A stretch of DNA of 64,000 nucleotides from Flavobacterium sp. UMI-01 (GCF_019656315.1 NZ_BPLU01000073.1:62001-126000), one strand, 5' to 3'; positions 7,944-18,660 are shown, numbered from the stretch's first letter. The notes: generated from the letters alone by a model not told the origin. Translations and numbers: made by a program.

Positions 7944-8007
7944 TTTTTAGCCACGAATTCACGAATTAATTCATTAGAAAATCAATTCGTGATTTCGTGG
8001 CTAAAAA
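7944..8007 (-). terminator. Large inverted repeat, likely trmH-family gene terminator
   Basis: Arms 7944-7967 and 7984-8007 (outer part TTTTTAGCCACGAA / TTCGTGGCTAAAAA) match over 24 bases with one mismatch around a 16-base loop. It starts right after the methyltransferase stop codon (8008-8010) on the minus strand and ends in a T run on that strand. The core CCACGAATT recurs at 35006, so it may belong to a dispersed palindrome family. Confidence 0.7.
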
Positions 8008-8466
8008 TTAAGACCTAGGTTTATTAAGCCCTCTATCATAAAGCACAATCGTCCCTGCAACCGATACATTCAAGCTCTTGGTAGATTTGAATTTTACCAA
8101 ATGATGACATTTGGCAATAGCTTGTTTTGAAAGTCCGTTGTCTTCGGCACCTAATAAATAAACGCAGCGTCTTGGGTGTTCGAAAGTTTCTAAATCTTCG
8201 GCTCTTTCGTCAAGTTCAACACCAACTAAGCGAGCACCTTTCGGTAAGTTTTTGAAGAAATCTTCAAAATTCTCATAATGGAAATACGGCATCGATTTTA
8301 CAGCATTCTCAGTGTCACAGGCTTGTTTGGCATAGCGGTTACCGATGGTAAAAATAAAGCTAGCGCCAAGGTTTTGTGCTGAGCGCCATAGTACGCCTAA
8401 GTTTTCAGGAGTTTTGCCGTTTTGGATTCCGATTCCGAAAAATTCATTTACAAAGTTGTCATTCAT
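8008..8466 (-). CDS. SPOUT-family (TrmH/SpoU-type) RNA methyltransferase
   Basis: This 152-residue protein is a minimal SPOUT domain without an N-terminal RNA-binding extension. SpoU motifs are visible: motif 1 NGKTPENLGVLWRSAQNLGA (Asn and Arg that bind substrate), motif 2 YLLGAEDNGLS and motif 3 KSLNVSVAGTIVLYDR. Together these form the trefoil knot that binds S-adenosylmethionine. Family members methylate ribose 2'-OH groups of tRNA or rRNA; the exact target is not deducible. I chose the ATG at 8466 (MNDNF) over the one at 8481, because a consensus promoter (TTG-N20-TACTTTTG) ends at 8471 and would overlap the longer reading; this leaves a leaderless or nearly leaderless mRNA. Confidence 0.85.
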   Translation of the reverse strand: MNDNFVNEFFGIGIQNGKTPENLGVLWRSAQNLGASFIFTIGNRYAKQACDTENAVKSMPYFHYENFEDFFKNLPKGARLVGVELDERAEDLETFEHPRRCVYLLGAEDNGLSKQAIAKCHHLVKFKSTKSLNVSVAGTIVLYDRGLNKPRS

Positions 8467-8470
8467 GGGG

Positions 8471-8501
8471 CAAAAGTACAAACTGTTGGTAGTATTTTCA
8501 A
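8471..8501 (-). promoter_or_regulatory. Promoter giving a leaderless mRNA for the SPOUT methyltransferase
   Basis: On the minus strand, a -33 TTG (8499-8501) is followed after 20 bases by TACTTTTG (8478 down to 8471), matching the Bacteroidota consensus. Only four bases separate it from the ATG at 8466, so transcription should begin at or next to the start codon. Confidence 0.6.
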
Positions 8502-8636
8502 TTTTTTGATGCTCTGTGCTGACTTTTAGATTTTTGGTTCATTCAAAAATGTCACGGGTTTATCATGATTTATGCTGATTTTAAACACTAGATTGTATTT
8601 GTGTTGTATGTAATTGAGTGTTATTTGGTTTTTAAA

Positions 8637-8701
8637 ACTCCGCTAGGAGTGACCTTTTTGTAGCAAAAGATATTTTAGGATTTTTTTAGCTCCGGAGGAG
8701 C
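8637..8701. repeat. Tandem CTCC-loop-GGAG hairpin repeats
   Basis: Two short palindromes, ACTCC-gcta-GGAGT (8637-8650) and GCTCC-gga-GGAGC (8689-8701), lie 39 bases apart, and each leads into a T-rich stretch. From memory, similar 'ctccgtaggag...tttgtag' units are scattered through Flavobacterium genomes. Copy number cannot be checked here. Confidence 0.45.
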
Positions 8702-8842
8702 GGGCTGTTTTTTAATCGGTATTTTGGGAAACGACAAAGTTTTAAAAAATATTCGGGTGCATTTGTAATTGATGTTGTTATTTGCAGGGACATGCGTGAG
8801 GGATAGGAGCAATCCGCCATAGCGGAGCGGATAGCCCGACAG

Positions 8843-8897
8843 CATTAAGTAAAGGGGCTTAATAAACGAAACCAAAAGTTAGCCCCTTTGCTTAATG
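8843..8897. repeat. 17-base stem with 21-base loop, part of a structured element
   Basis: Arm CATTAAGTAAAGGGGCT (8843-8859) pairs with AGCCCCTTTGCTTAATG (8881-8897); the only non-Watson-Crick position is a T/G that would be a U-G wobble in RNA. It directly follows the 'gagggataggagcaatccgc' and 'agcggatagcccgac' segments (8800-8840). The whole looks like a dispersed non-coding repeat or a structured RNA rather than a simple terminator, as no T run follows. Confidence 0.55.
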
Positions 8898-9065
8898 GTG
8901 GCACGCCCAAATAAAAAAAAATAATTTTAAGGATGACGATTTTAAAGGAGAAAAGGGTATTGTTTTTTGTCGTTATGGCTGATTTTTCTATCGAAATTCA
9001 CATTATTTGTTGATAACTTAAATCGTTAAAACAGTATTTAAGTCGTGTTCTAATTTCTGTTTTTA

Positions 9066-9073
9066 TATATTTG
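9066..9073 (+). promoter_or_regulatory. Candidate -7 promoter box of gyrB
   Basis: TATATTTG fits the TAnnTTTG consensus, 35 bases before the gyrB ATG. The matching -33 element is weak. Confidence 0.5.
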
Positions 9074-9081
9074 CGTGTTAG

Positions 9082-11049
<1,968 letters not shown>

Positions 11050-11118
11050 TTTATTAAATTAGGCCAACCGTTTGTTTATAGCGGTTAGTCATTAATTAAC
11101 AAATTAAACTCAAAAAGT

Positions 11119-12054
11119 ATGAAGGTATCAATTATAGGTGCAGGAAACGTAGGAGCCACTTGTGCAGATGTTATTTCGTATCGAGGAATAGCAAGTGAAG
11201 TAGTATTGTTGGATATTAAAGAAGGTTTTGCTGAAGGGAAAGCTTTAGATATTATGCAATGTGCTACAGATACAGGTTTTAACACTCGAGTAATAGGGAT
11301 AACTAATGATTATTCTAAAACGGCGAATAGTGATGTCGTAGTGGTGACTTCCGGAATTCCAAGAAAACCAGGAATGACACGCGAAGAATTGATAGGTATT
11401 AATGCAGGGATAGTTAAATCCGTTGTAGAAAATGTTTTGAAGTATTCTCCGCAAACCATCATTGTAATGGTTTCTAATCCTATGGATACCATGACTTATT
11501 TGGCCTTAAAATCAACAGGTTTACCAAAAAATAGAATTATTGGTATGGGTGGGATTTTGGACAGTTCTCGATTTAGAACCTATCTTTCATTAGCTCTTGA
11601 TAAACCTGCTAATGATGTTTCAGGGATGGTTATTGGGGGACATGGTGATACTACGATGATTCCTTTAACTCGTTTGGCTGCTTATAATGGAATACCAGTT
11701 TCGCAATTCTTGTCAGAAGAAGTGTTACAAAAAGTAGCTGCTGATACAATGGTAGGAGGAGCAACGCTAACAAAATTATTAGGAACTTCGGCATGGTATG
11801 CTCCTGGCGCTTCGGTGGCTTTTTTAGTAGATAGTATTTTGAATAATCAACGAAAAATGATTGCTTGTTCGGTCTATGTTGAAGGAGAATATGAGCAAAA
11901 TGATATTTGTATTGGTGTTCCGTGTATCATAGGTAAAAATGGTGTCGAAGAAATTATTGATATCAAATTAAACGATGCCGAAAAAGCCTTGTTTGCTAAA
12001 AGTGCTGACGCAGTAAGGTCTATGAATGATGCTTTGAAGGCAATTTTAAGTTAA
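11119..12054 (+). CDS. mdh: Malate dehydrogenase
   Basis: This 311-residue NAD-dependent LDH/MDH-family enzyme interconverts malate and oxaloacetate in the TCA cycle. It has the N-terminal Rossmann motif GAGNVGAT (7-14), an acidic residue after the second strand (VLLDIKEG) for NAD, and substrate arginines in IPRKPGMTREEL, where the Arg-rich mobile loop with Met matches MDH rather than LDH. It also has NPMDTMTYLA and the catalytic His175 in GGHGDTTMIP. It is of the bacterial LDH-like MDH type. ATG at 11119; a strong terminator follows at 12075. The pairing with gyrB upstream and secDF downstream is familiar from other flavobacteria. Confidence 0.97.
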   Translation: MKVSIIGAGNVGATCADVISYRGIASEVVLLDIKEGFAEGKALDIMQCATDTGFNTRVIGITNDYSKTANSDVVVVTSGIPRKPGMTREELIGINAGIVKSVVENVLKYSPQTIIVMVSNPMDTMTYLALKSTGLPKNRIIGMGGILDSSRFRTYLSLALDKPANDVSGMVIGGHGDTTMIPLTRLAAYNGIPVSQFLSEEVLQKVAADTMVGGATLTKLLGTSAWYAPGASVAFLVDSILNNQRKMIACSVYVEGEYEQNDICIGVPCIIGKNGVEEIIDIKLNDAEKALFAKSADAVRSMNDALKAILS

Positions 12055-12074
12055 TAAAAATCCCATTTGAGGGT

Positions 12075-12103
12075 AAAGACTGCACTTTTGCAGTCTTTTT
12101 TTT
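12075..12103 (+). terminator. Terminator of mdh
   Basis: Perfect 10-base stem AAAGACTGCA (12075-12084) / TGCAGTCTTT (12089-12098), loop CTTT, followed by Ts to 12103. Confidence 0.92.
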
Positions 12104-12123
12104 GAGATTAATCGAAAAATAAA

Positions 12124-12154
12124 TTGGTTAGTCTGAACCAGAATTATATATTTG
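12124..12154 (+). promoter_or_regulatory. Promoter of secDF
   Basis: -33 TTG (12124-12126), 20-base spacer, -7 TATATTTG (12147-12154), matching the Bacteroidota consensus. It implies a 5' leader of about 115 bases before the ATG at 12279. Confidence 0.6.
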
Positions 12155-12278
12155 CTCGTTTTATTAAAATAATTCAAATCTAGGGGTTTGATTTTCTAGT
12201 TGAAAGCTAAAATATAGACAGGGAATTAACGCAGAAACAAAAACAAAATAAATATAAAATAATTAATTTTTAGTAATA

Positions 12279-15251
12279 ATGCAGAATAAAGGACTTATTA
12301 AATTTTTTGCAATTCTATTTGCATTGGTAAGTATTTACCAGCTCTCTTTCACTTTTGTTTCCAATAAAATTAAAGATGATGCTAAAGCTTTTTCAGGAGG
12401 AGATCCAGATAAAGAATTGAGATATTTAGATTCTATAGGGAAAGAAAAAGTGTTCAATTTAGGATTTGCTGATTTTACCTTTGATGAGGTAAAAGACAAA
12501 CAAATTAATAAAGGTCTTGACTTAGAAGGAGGTATTAATGTTATTTTACAAATCTCTGTTAAGGATATTTTGAAAGGGTTATCAAATAACTCAAAAAATC
12601 CAGTTTTCAACAAGTCTTTAGCGGATGCTACTGCTAATCAAAAAGGAAATCAAACATATATTGATGCTTTCTTTGAAGCTTTTGCTGCAAATTCTAAAGG
12701 GACTGTAAAGTTAGCTTCTCCAGATATTTTTGCCAATCGTTCTTTACAAGGTGAAGGTGGTGTTGATTTTCAAATGTCAGATGCTGAGGTTCAAAAAGTA
12801 ATCAGAAGAAAAGTTGACGAATCTGTAGAAAGTGCTTTTGGAGTACTTAGAAAACGTATCGATAAATTTGGTGTAACACAACCGAATATTCAAAAATTAG
12901 GAGAATCAGGACGTATCTTGGTGGAATTGCCAGGTGCTAAAGATGTAGATAGAATCAAAAAATTATTACAAAGTACGGCTCAATTAGAGTTTTGGGAAAC
13001 ATATAAGATTGATGAATTAGGTAATTTCTTGGTTGCAGCAAACGAGGCATTAAAGAAAACTGAGGTTACTAAAGTTGAAGCTAAAAAGACTGTTAAAGAT
13101 TCTTTGAGTGCATTGTTGACAGATACCAAAGATTCATTAGATTCAAAAAAAGGAAACAATCCTTTATTTGATAAAATGGTATCTCAAGGAGGTGGTCCTG
13201 TTTTAGGTTTGTTTGCTCCTAAAGATACTGCAGTAGTAAATGGCTATTTAAAAAGAGCTGACATCAGAGTTTTACTAGCTCCAGAATTCCGTTATGCTAA
13301 ATTTGTTTGGGGTAAAGCGACTCAAATGAAAGATGCAAAAGACAAAAGCATTGAAGCAGTTGAATTATATGCTTTAAGAGGAAATAGAGATGATGTTGCT
13401 GCCATGAGTGGTGGTGTGGTTACAGGGGCTAATCCTTCATTTGATCAATTGGGAAAACCATCTGTTTCTATTGAAATGAATGGTCAAGGTGCTAAAATCT
13501 GGGAAGAGTTAACAGGTAGAGCTTTTACTCAAAAATCAAATATTGCTATTGTTCTTGACGATATTGTTTATTCAGCTCCAGGAGTATCTAGTGGGCCTAT
13601 TGCAGGTGGAAGATCAGAAATTTCAGGAAGTTTTACTTTAGATGAATCTACTGATTTAGCAAATGTATTAAGAGCGGGTAAATTACCAGCAGCTGCGGAT
13701 ATTGTACAGTCTGAAGTGGTAGGACCATCATTAGGTCAAGAAGCGATTGATAACGGAACGACTTCTGCGATTGTAGGATTGCTTATCGTGTCATTGTGGA
13801 TGATGGTATATTATGGAAGAGCGGGTTGGTATGCTAATGTTGCTTTAGCAGTAAACTTATTGTTTCTTTTTGGAATTTTAGCAAGTTTAGGTGCTGTTTT
13901 GACATTGCCTGGTATTGCGGGTATCGTGTTAACAATGGGTACAGCTGTTGACGCTAACATCATTATTTACGAAAGAGCAAAAGAAGAGTTAAGAGCAGGG
14001 AAAACACTGGAGGAAGCAATTAAAACTTCCTATAGTTGGAGAGGAGCAATGTCTTCTATTACTGATGCCAATGTTACACATATTTTGACAGGAGCAGTTT
14101 TGTTTATTTTTGGTTCAGGACCTATTAAAGGTTTTGCTACAACCTTATTAATTGGTATCGCTACTTCATTGTTTACATCTATTTTTATCGCAAGAATCTT
14201 TTTGGATAGAAATTTAAGATCGAAAAATGATTTGACTTTCGTTACTAAATTCTCAGAAAAAATATTTAATAATTTCAATTTTGATTTCCTCGGAATGAAA
14301 AAATGGACGTATATGTTTTCTGCTGTAGTGGTAGTAGTGAGTGTGGTTTCTTTAGCGACTAATGGATTGGATCAAGGGGTTGATTTTGTTGGAGGAAGAA
14401 CATTCCAAATACGTTTTGAAAAATCTGTTGACCCGGAAGTGGTAAAAGACGAATTAACTAAAGTTTTTGGTAGTGCTGAGGCAAAGGTTTTTGGTAACGA
14501 CAACCAGTTAAAAGTAACTACTAAATATAAAGTTCAAGAGCACGGTATTCAAGCAGATGAAGAAGTAAATAAATTATTATTTGAAAACTTGAAACATCAT
14601 TATTCGGCTGGTTTAACTTATGATAAGTTTGTTAATGCTTATGATGGTAAAAATGTAGGGATTCTACAAGCTTCAAAAGTTGGGCCTACAGTTGCTGAAG
14701 ATATCAAGACAAATGCATATTGGGCTGTTTTGGGAGCGATGTTGTTAGTGTTCTTGTACTTAATGGTAAGTTTTAGAAAATGGCAATACAGTTTGGGTGC
14801 TATCACAGCAGTAGCGCATGACGTTATTTTTGTATTAGGTATCTATTCTTTATGCTATAAGTTCATGCCATTTGGTATGGAGATTGACCAACATTTTATT
14901 GCGGCAATCTTGACGGTAATTGGATATTCAATGAATGATACCGTAATTGTATTTGACAGGGTTCGTGAGTTCTTAGCAGGTAAAACCAAAGGGAATTTTT
15001 CTGAGATTGTAAATCAATCTATTAATACAACGATGTCAAGAACAATCAACACGTCATTAACTATGATTGTTGTATTGTTAATCATGTTTGTATTTGGTGG
15101 AGAATCTATTAGAGGATTTATTTTTGCCATGCTTGTGGGTATTGTTGTTGGTACGTATTCTTCATTGTTTATTGCAACTCCAGTATTAGTGGATACAATT
15201 TCAAGAGAAGATAAAACAACTGTTGAAAAACAGCATGAAGCGGCAGCTTAA
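12279..15251 (+). CDS. secDF: Fused protein translocase subunit SecDF
   Basis: This 990-residue inner-membrane protein uses the proton-motive force to pull Sec-exported proteins into the periplasm. The SecD half (about 1-660) has an N-terminal membrane helix, a large periplasmic P1 domain with GGINVILQIS and FGVLRKRIDKFGVTQPNIQK, and six-helix RND-type membrane segments with GTAVDANIIIYERAKEEL. The SecF half (about 670-990) has GVDFVGGRTFQIRF and GYSMNDTVIVFDRVREFL. An insert (about 240-330) rich in Lys and Thr inside P1 is typical of Bacteroidota. Fusion of secD and secF is normal in this phylum. Promoter at 12124-12154, terminator at 15273. Confidence 0.97.
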   Translation: MQNKGLIKFFAILFALVSIYQLSFTFVSNKIKDDAKAFSGGDPDKELRYLDSIGKEKVFNLGFADFTFDEVKDKQINKGLDLEGGINVILQISVKDILKGLSNNSKNPVFNKSLADATANQKGNQTYIDAFFEAFAANSKGTVKLASPDIFANRSLQGEGGVDFQMSDAEVQKVIRRKVDESVESAFGVLRKRIDKFGVTQPNIQKLGESGRILVELPGAKDVDRIKKLLQSTAQLEFWETYKIDELGNFLVAANEALKKTEVTKVEAKKTVKDSLSALLTDTKDSLDSKKGNNPLFDKMVSQGGGPVLGLFAPKDTAVVNGYLKRADIRVLLAPEFRYAKFVWGKATQMKDAKDKSIEAVELYALRGNRDDVAAMSGGVVTGANPSFDQLGKPSVSIEMNGQGAKIWEELTGRAFTQKSNIAIVLDDIVYSAPGVSSGPIAGGRSEISGSFTLDESTDLANVLRAGKLPAAADIVQSEVVGPSLGQEAIDNGTTSAIVGLLIVSLWMMVYYGRAGWYANVALAVNLLFLFGILASLGAVLTLPGIAGIVLTMGTAVDANIIIYERAKEELRAGKTLEEAIKTSYSWRGAMSSITDANVTHILTGAVLFIFGSGPIKGFATTLLIGIATSLFTSIFIARIFLDRNLRSKNDLTFVTKFSEKIFNNFNFDFLGMKKWTYMFSAVVVVVSVVSLATNGLDQGVDFVGGRTFQIRFEKSVDPEVVKDELTKVFGSAEAKVFGNDNQLKVTTKYKVQEHGIQADEEVNKLLFENLKHHYSAGLTYDKFVNAYDGKNVGILQASKVGPTVAEDIKTNAYWAVLGAMLLVFLYLMVSFRKWQYSLGAITAVAHDVIFVLGIYSLCYKFMPFGMEIDQHFIAAILTVIGYSMNDTVIVFDRVREFLAGKTKGNFSEIVNQSINTTMSRTINTSLTMIVVLLIMFVFGGESIRGFIFAMLVGIVVGTYSSLFIATPVLVDTISREDKTTVEKQHEAAA

Positions 15252-15272
15252 TTTAAATTTTATATAAATATT

Positions 15273-15304
15273 AAAGACCCAGCATTTGTTGGGTCTTTTT
15301 TTTT
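15273..15304 (+). terminator. Terminator of secDF
   Basis: Stem AAAGACCCA (15273-15281) / TGGGTCTTT (15290-15298) with an 8-base loop, T run to 15304. Confidence 0.92.
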
Positions 15305-15490
15305 ACCGTTGGAGTTTTTTATACTTATCTTTTTTTATTGAAAAAGTCTTTTTTGTTGGATTGGATTAAAAAAATACCTTTTAACGATATTTTAAGATTT
15401 TAATTTTATTAAATGACCATATTTCTTATATTTACTTATTATTGAACTAATGGGAGTCATCACTCATGTTCAAACTAAAAATTTTGTATA

Positions 15491-17725
15491 ATGAAAAAAA
15501 ATACTAAGTCATTTTATTTTCTTTTTTTAGTTGTATTTTTTTTAAATACAAATCTTTATGCCAATAACTTTACCGAAAGGTATGATAGGTCGTGTTATGT
15601 TTTAATTGATTTTATTTGTTTTACTGATTTTGAAATTTTAGCACCACCGCCACCTCCTCCTACTGTGAATTCACCCATATATTATTGTCAAAATAGTCCC
15701 GCAAGTCCATTAACTGCAACACCATCGGCAGGAAATACTTTAAGATGGTACACAACCCCAACAGGAGGTACATTTTCTACTACTGCACCAACTCCTTCAA
15801 CAGCTACGGTAGGTTCAACTTCCTATTATGTGAGTGAAACCGATGGTGTTACTGAAAGTTCTAGAGTCCAAATAGTGGTGAATGTGGTAGCGGATAATGG
15901 TTCTTCAATAATTGGCTTAACATGTGATCCAACACAAATTACTGCTCCTTCGACAAGATATAATGCTGTATTTTTTGATTGGACAAATACAATTGGCTTA
16001 CCGAATCAATATACTTATTTTTATACCGTTGATGGCGGTACACCAGTAAATGGAACCACTGGGCCTACTAATTTACAAGTAACTGGATTAACACCAGGAC
16101 AAGCGGTTACTTTAACTGTATGGCATACCACTTACCCTTGTGATCGTTCGGTAATTACATGTACTGTGCCTTGTGATCCTGCTACTACACCCGTTCCAAA
16201 TTTTGCACCTATTGCATCTATTTGTCAAGGAGGAACAGCACCAGTTTTACAGCCTACATCGCCAAATGGGATTTCAGGAACATGGTCACCAGCTGTAATC
16301 AATACTACAACTCCAGGAACGACCAATTATGTTTTTACCCCTAATCCTGCGGCACATCCTTGTGCTACAACACAAACGTTACCTGTTACAATTAGTCCTA
16401 CTGTTACTATGTCGTTTACATCTATTCCAGCTACCGTTTGTCAAGGAGCAACCTATAATTTGCCTACAAGTTCTAATAATACACCGCCCGTAACTGGTAC
16501 ATGGAGTCCATCGACAGTTAGTACAGCTACATTAGGCTCTACGAATTATACTTTTACAGCTAATCCTGGACAATGTACTTCTGCCCCAAACTATACAACT
16601 ACAATTACAGTTATACCAAATAATGTTACACCAACTTTTACTGCAGTAGGTCCAATTTGTTCTGGTGATGTGATAGCTCCATTGCCTACAACTTCCAATG
16701 AGGGTATCACTGGGACCTGGACACCAGCATTGAATAATACTACGACTACAAACTATACTTTTACACCCAATCCCGGACAGTGTGCCTTGAGTACTACGAT
16801 GACAATCACCGTAAATAATAAAGTGACACCTACATTCACTGCAGTAGCACCTATATGTTCGGGAGATGCATTAAGTCCTTTGCCAACTACTTCTAACAAT
16901 AGTATTAGTGGTACTTGGTCACCAGTTTTAGATAATACCAAAACAACTACTTATACTTTTACTCCAAATACAGGCCAATGTGCCAATTTGGCTAGTTTGA
17001 CTATTATAGTGAATCCAATTATTGAACCTGATTTTAAATCGGTGCCCCCTGTTGTATGTGAAGGAGCGGGTGATTATATTTTGCCAACTTCCTCTGAAAA
17101 TAATCCATCTATTACGGGAACATGGTCGCCTTCTTTTGTAGATAGTGGAATAACAGGGACGCTAAATTACACCTTTACACCCGATGCTGGTTTCTGTGCT
17201 AGTACAGTTTCGATTCCTATAACGGTTAAGCCATCTAATACGTTAGTTGATTTTCAGTGGACGGTAACTGAAGCTTTTGCCGAAAATCAAATAATAACGA
17301 TAAATGCTTCTGCTCCTGGGGATTATTTATACCAACTTGATTTTGGGCCTTTACAGTCAAGTCCCGTTTTTGAACGTGTTTCTTATGGACTTCATTCGGT
17401 TACAGTAGTTGACCCAGATGGTTGTAGTGCTTCTATAACTAAATCTGATATTTTGGTAGTTAATTTTCCTAGATATTTTACTCCCAACGGAGATGGTTAT
17501 AATGATACCTGGAATATTGAGACATTGAAAGATGACCTAACGGCTAAAATCCGAATTTTTGATCGTTATGGTAAATTTTTAGTTGAAATAAAACCAACAG
17601 GCAATGGTTGGAATGGTATGTACAACAACAATCCTCTACCTGCTACGGATTATTGGTTTGTTATAGATTATATTGAAGATAGTACTGCAAAAACTTTTCG
17701 TTCTCATTTTTCTTTAAAACGTTAA
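15491..17725 (+). CDS. T9SS type B-sorted repeat protein (gliding motility-associated C-terminal domain)
   Basis: This 744-residue secreted protein has a signal peptide at 1-25 (core SFYFLFLVVFFLN), a Pro-rich segment (APPPPPPTVNSP, about 54-65) and an Ig-like SprB-type domain. Next come five tandem modules of about 65-75 residues (about 233-581), each with the skeleton F-x-x-I/V-x-x-x-C-x-G ... LPTTS ... GTWSP ... TYTFTP-x-x-GQC ... TITV. The C-terminus is the gliding-motility C-terminal domain: FPRYFTPNGDGYNDTWNI, then KIRIFDRYGKFL, then GWNGMYNNNPLPATDYWFVI. This is the type B signal recognised by the type IX secretion system. It is probably a cell-surface or released adhesin. Cys pairs within each module suggest disulfides. 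Single gene after the secDF terminator. Confidence 0.9.
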   Translation: MKKNTKSFYFLFLVVFFLNTNLYANNFTERYDRSCYVLIDFICFTDFEILAPPPPPPTVNSPIYYCQNSPASPLTATPSAGNTLRWYTTPTGGTFSTTAPTPSTATVGSTSYYVSETDGVTESSRVQIVVNVVADNGSSIIGLTCDPTQITAPSTRYNAVFFDWTNTIGLPNQYTYFYTVDGGTPVNGTTGPTNLQVTGLTPGQAVTLTVWHTTYPCDRSVITCTVPCDPATTPVPNFAPIASICQGGTAPVLQPTSPNGISGTWSPAVINTTTPGTTNYVFTPNPAAHPCATTQTLPVTISPTVTMSFTSIPATVCQGATYNLPTSSNNTPPVTGTWSPSTVSTATLGSTNYTFTANPGQCTSAPNYTTTITVIPNNVTPTFTAVGPICSGDVIAPLPTTSNEGITGTWTPALNNTTTTNYTFTPNPGQCALSTTMTITVNNKVTPTFTAVAPICSGDALSPLPTTSNNSISGTWSPVLDNTKTTTYTFTPNTGQCANLASLTIIVNPIIEPDFKSVPPVVCEGAGDYILPTSSENNPSITGTWSPSFVDSGITGTLNYTFTPDAGFCASTVSIPITVKPSNTLVDFQWTVTEAFAENQIITINASAPGDYLYQLDFGPLQSSPVFERVSYGLHSVTVVDPDGCSASITKSDILVVNFPRYFTPNGDGYNDTWNIETLKDDLTAKIRIFDRYGKFLVEIKPTGNGWNGMYNNNPLPATDYWFVIDYIEDSTAKTFRSHFSLKR

Positions 17726-17855
17726 TTTTAAAAGTATGGCTGTTTCAAAGTTTTCCTAAAAAACATTTTGGATAGCACGGTAAGTTAGACTTAATTAATA
17801 AAAGGAAAGCAGTTTTTTGTGGCTTGAATAGGGATTGCTTTTAAATACAAATCGA

Positions 17856-18470
17856 ATGTTGGACTTATTTAACCCTGATGTAAATCCTCAAAACAATCTT
17901 TTACCCAAAGATGGTACTGTGAATTATTATGGATTTTTGTTTACTCAACAAGAAGCAACTCAATATTTGCAATTGTTACTAAACGAAATTGACTGGAAAC
18001 ATGATGAGGCCTTTATTATGGGGAAATTAATCGTCACAAAACGAAAAGTTGCTTGGTATGGAGATTCTTGTTTTGAGTACACGTATTCTAATCGAACCAA
18101 AAGAGCCACGCTTTGGTCACCTTTATTACAAGTTCTTAAAAAAAGAGTAGAAGAAGTAACGGGGCAAACATTCAATTCTTGTTTACTTAATTTGTATCAT
18201 TCAGGTGAAGAAGGAATGGGATGGCATAGTGATGCTGAAAAGGATTTGAAAAAAAATGGTGCCATTGCTTCTTTGAGTTTTGGAGCAACACGTAAATTTG
18301 TATTTAAACATAAAGTTACAAAGGAAACAGTAACCATACTATTAGAATCGGGTAGTTTGTTAGTAATGAAAGATGAAACACAAACCTATTGGCTTCATAG
18401 CTTGCCCGTTTCCAAAAAAGTGATCCTTCCAAGAATAAATTTGACTTTTAGAATGATAGAAAAATTATGA
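17856..18470 (+). CDS. AlkB-like 2-oxoglutarate/Fe(II) dioxygenase
   Basis: This 204-residue protein is of the AlkB family, which repairs alkylated bases in DNA or RNA by oxidative demethylation. The iron ligands His124 and Asp126 (GMGWHSDAE) and His181 (YWLHSLP), and the 2-oxoglutarate-binding arginines Arg193 and Arg199 (RINLTFR), are all present. NYYGFLFTQQEA near the N-terminus matches the short AlkB2/ALKBH2-like type rather than E. coli AlkB. I start at the ATG 17856 (MLDLFNP); the longer frame from 17835 begins at a TTG and adds only seven unconserved residues. No partner gene; lpdA lies 190 bases on. Confidence 0.9.
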   Translation: MLDLFNPDVNPQNNLLPKDGTVNYYGFLFTQQEATQYLQLLLNEIDWKHDEAFIMGKLIVTKRKVAWYGDSCFEYTYSNRTKRATLWSPLLQVLKKRVEEVTGQTFNSCLLNLYHSGEEGMGWHSDAEKDLKKNGAIASLSFGATRKFVFKHKVTKETVTILLESGSLLVMKDETQTYWLHSLPVSKKVILPRINLTFRMIEKL

Positions 18471-18586
18471 AGGTCAAGTATGGAGCTATTAGCGGGTAAT
18501 TGATACATAAAGTAGACAATGAGAGTCCACATACCTCTTAATTAGTGTCCTTCTTATTCTATTTTTCTTAACAAAAAAGCTCAAAC

Positions 18587-18622
18587 TTTGAAGTTTAAAC
18601 AAAACTTAATTCCTTAATTTTG
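18587..18622 (+). promoter_or_regulatory. Candidate promoter of lpdA
   Basis: -7 box TAATTTTG (18615-18622) with TTTG at 18587-18590 upstream; the spacer (24) is slightly long for the consensus. The ATG is 38 bases after the -7 box. Confidence 0.45.
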
Positions 18623-18660
18623 TAATCGCAATTATTAATACACATTTTAAAAAATATACT

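Larger units (their letters stand above)
8482..9065. other. Non-coding region with structured repeats before gyrB
   Basis: About 600 bases without a credible gene. The only long frame (8675-8875, minus) has no recognisable motif and overlies palindromes. Structure seen: ACTCC/GGAGT (8637-8650) and GCTCC/GGAGC (8689-8701) hairpins, each followed by a T-rich stretch; ATCCGC/GCGGAT (8812-8832); and a 17-base stem at 8843-8897. The GC-richer stretch 8790-8912 contrasts with the AT-rich surroundings. Confidence 0.6.

Noticed and set aside
8675-8875. 66-residue minus-strand ORF before gyrB
   Set aside because: It overlies several palindromes, has no promoter or motif, and its composition follows the repeats.
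11064-11088. CCAACCG/CGGTTAG hairpin between gyrB and mdh as a terminator
   Set aside because: Short stem with a mismatch, a 11-base loop and no T run; more likely chance or a minor structure.
12279-15251. SecD-SecF fusion as a novelty
   Set aside because: SecDF fusions are standard in Bacteroidota and many other bacteria.
16753-16941. 62-residue minus-strand ORF inside the T9SS repeat protein
   Set aside because: It arises from antisense reading of the Thr/Pro-rich modules and repeats with them.
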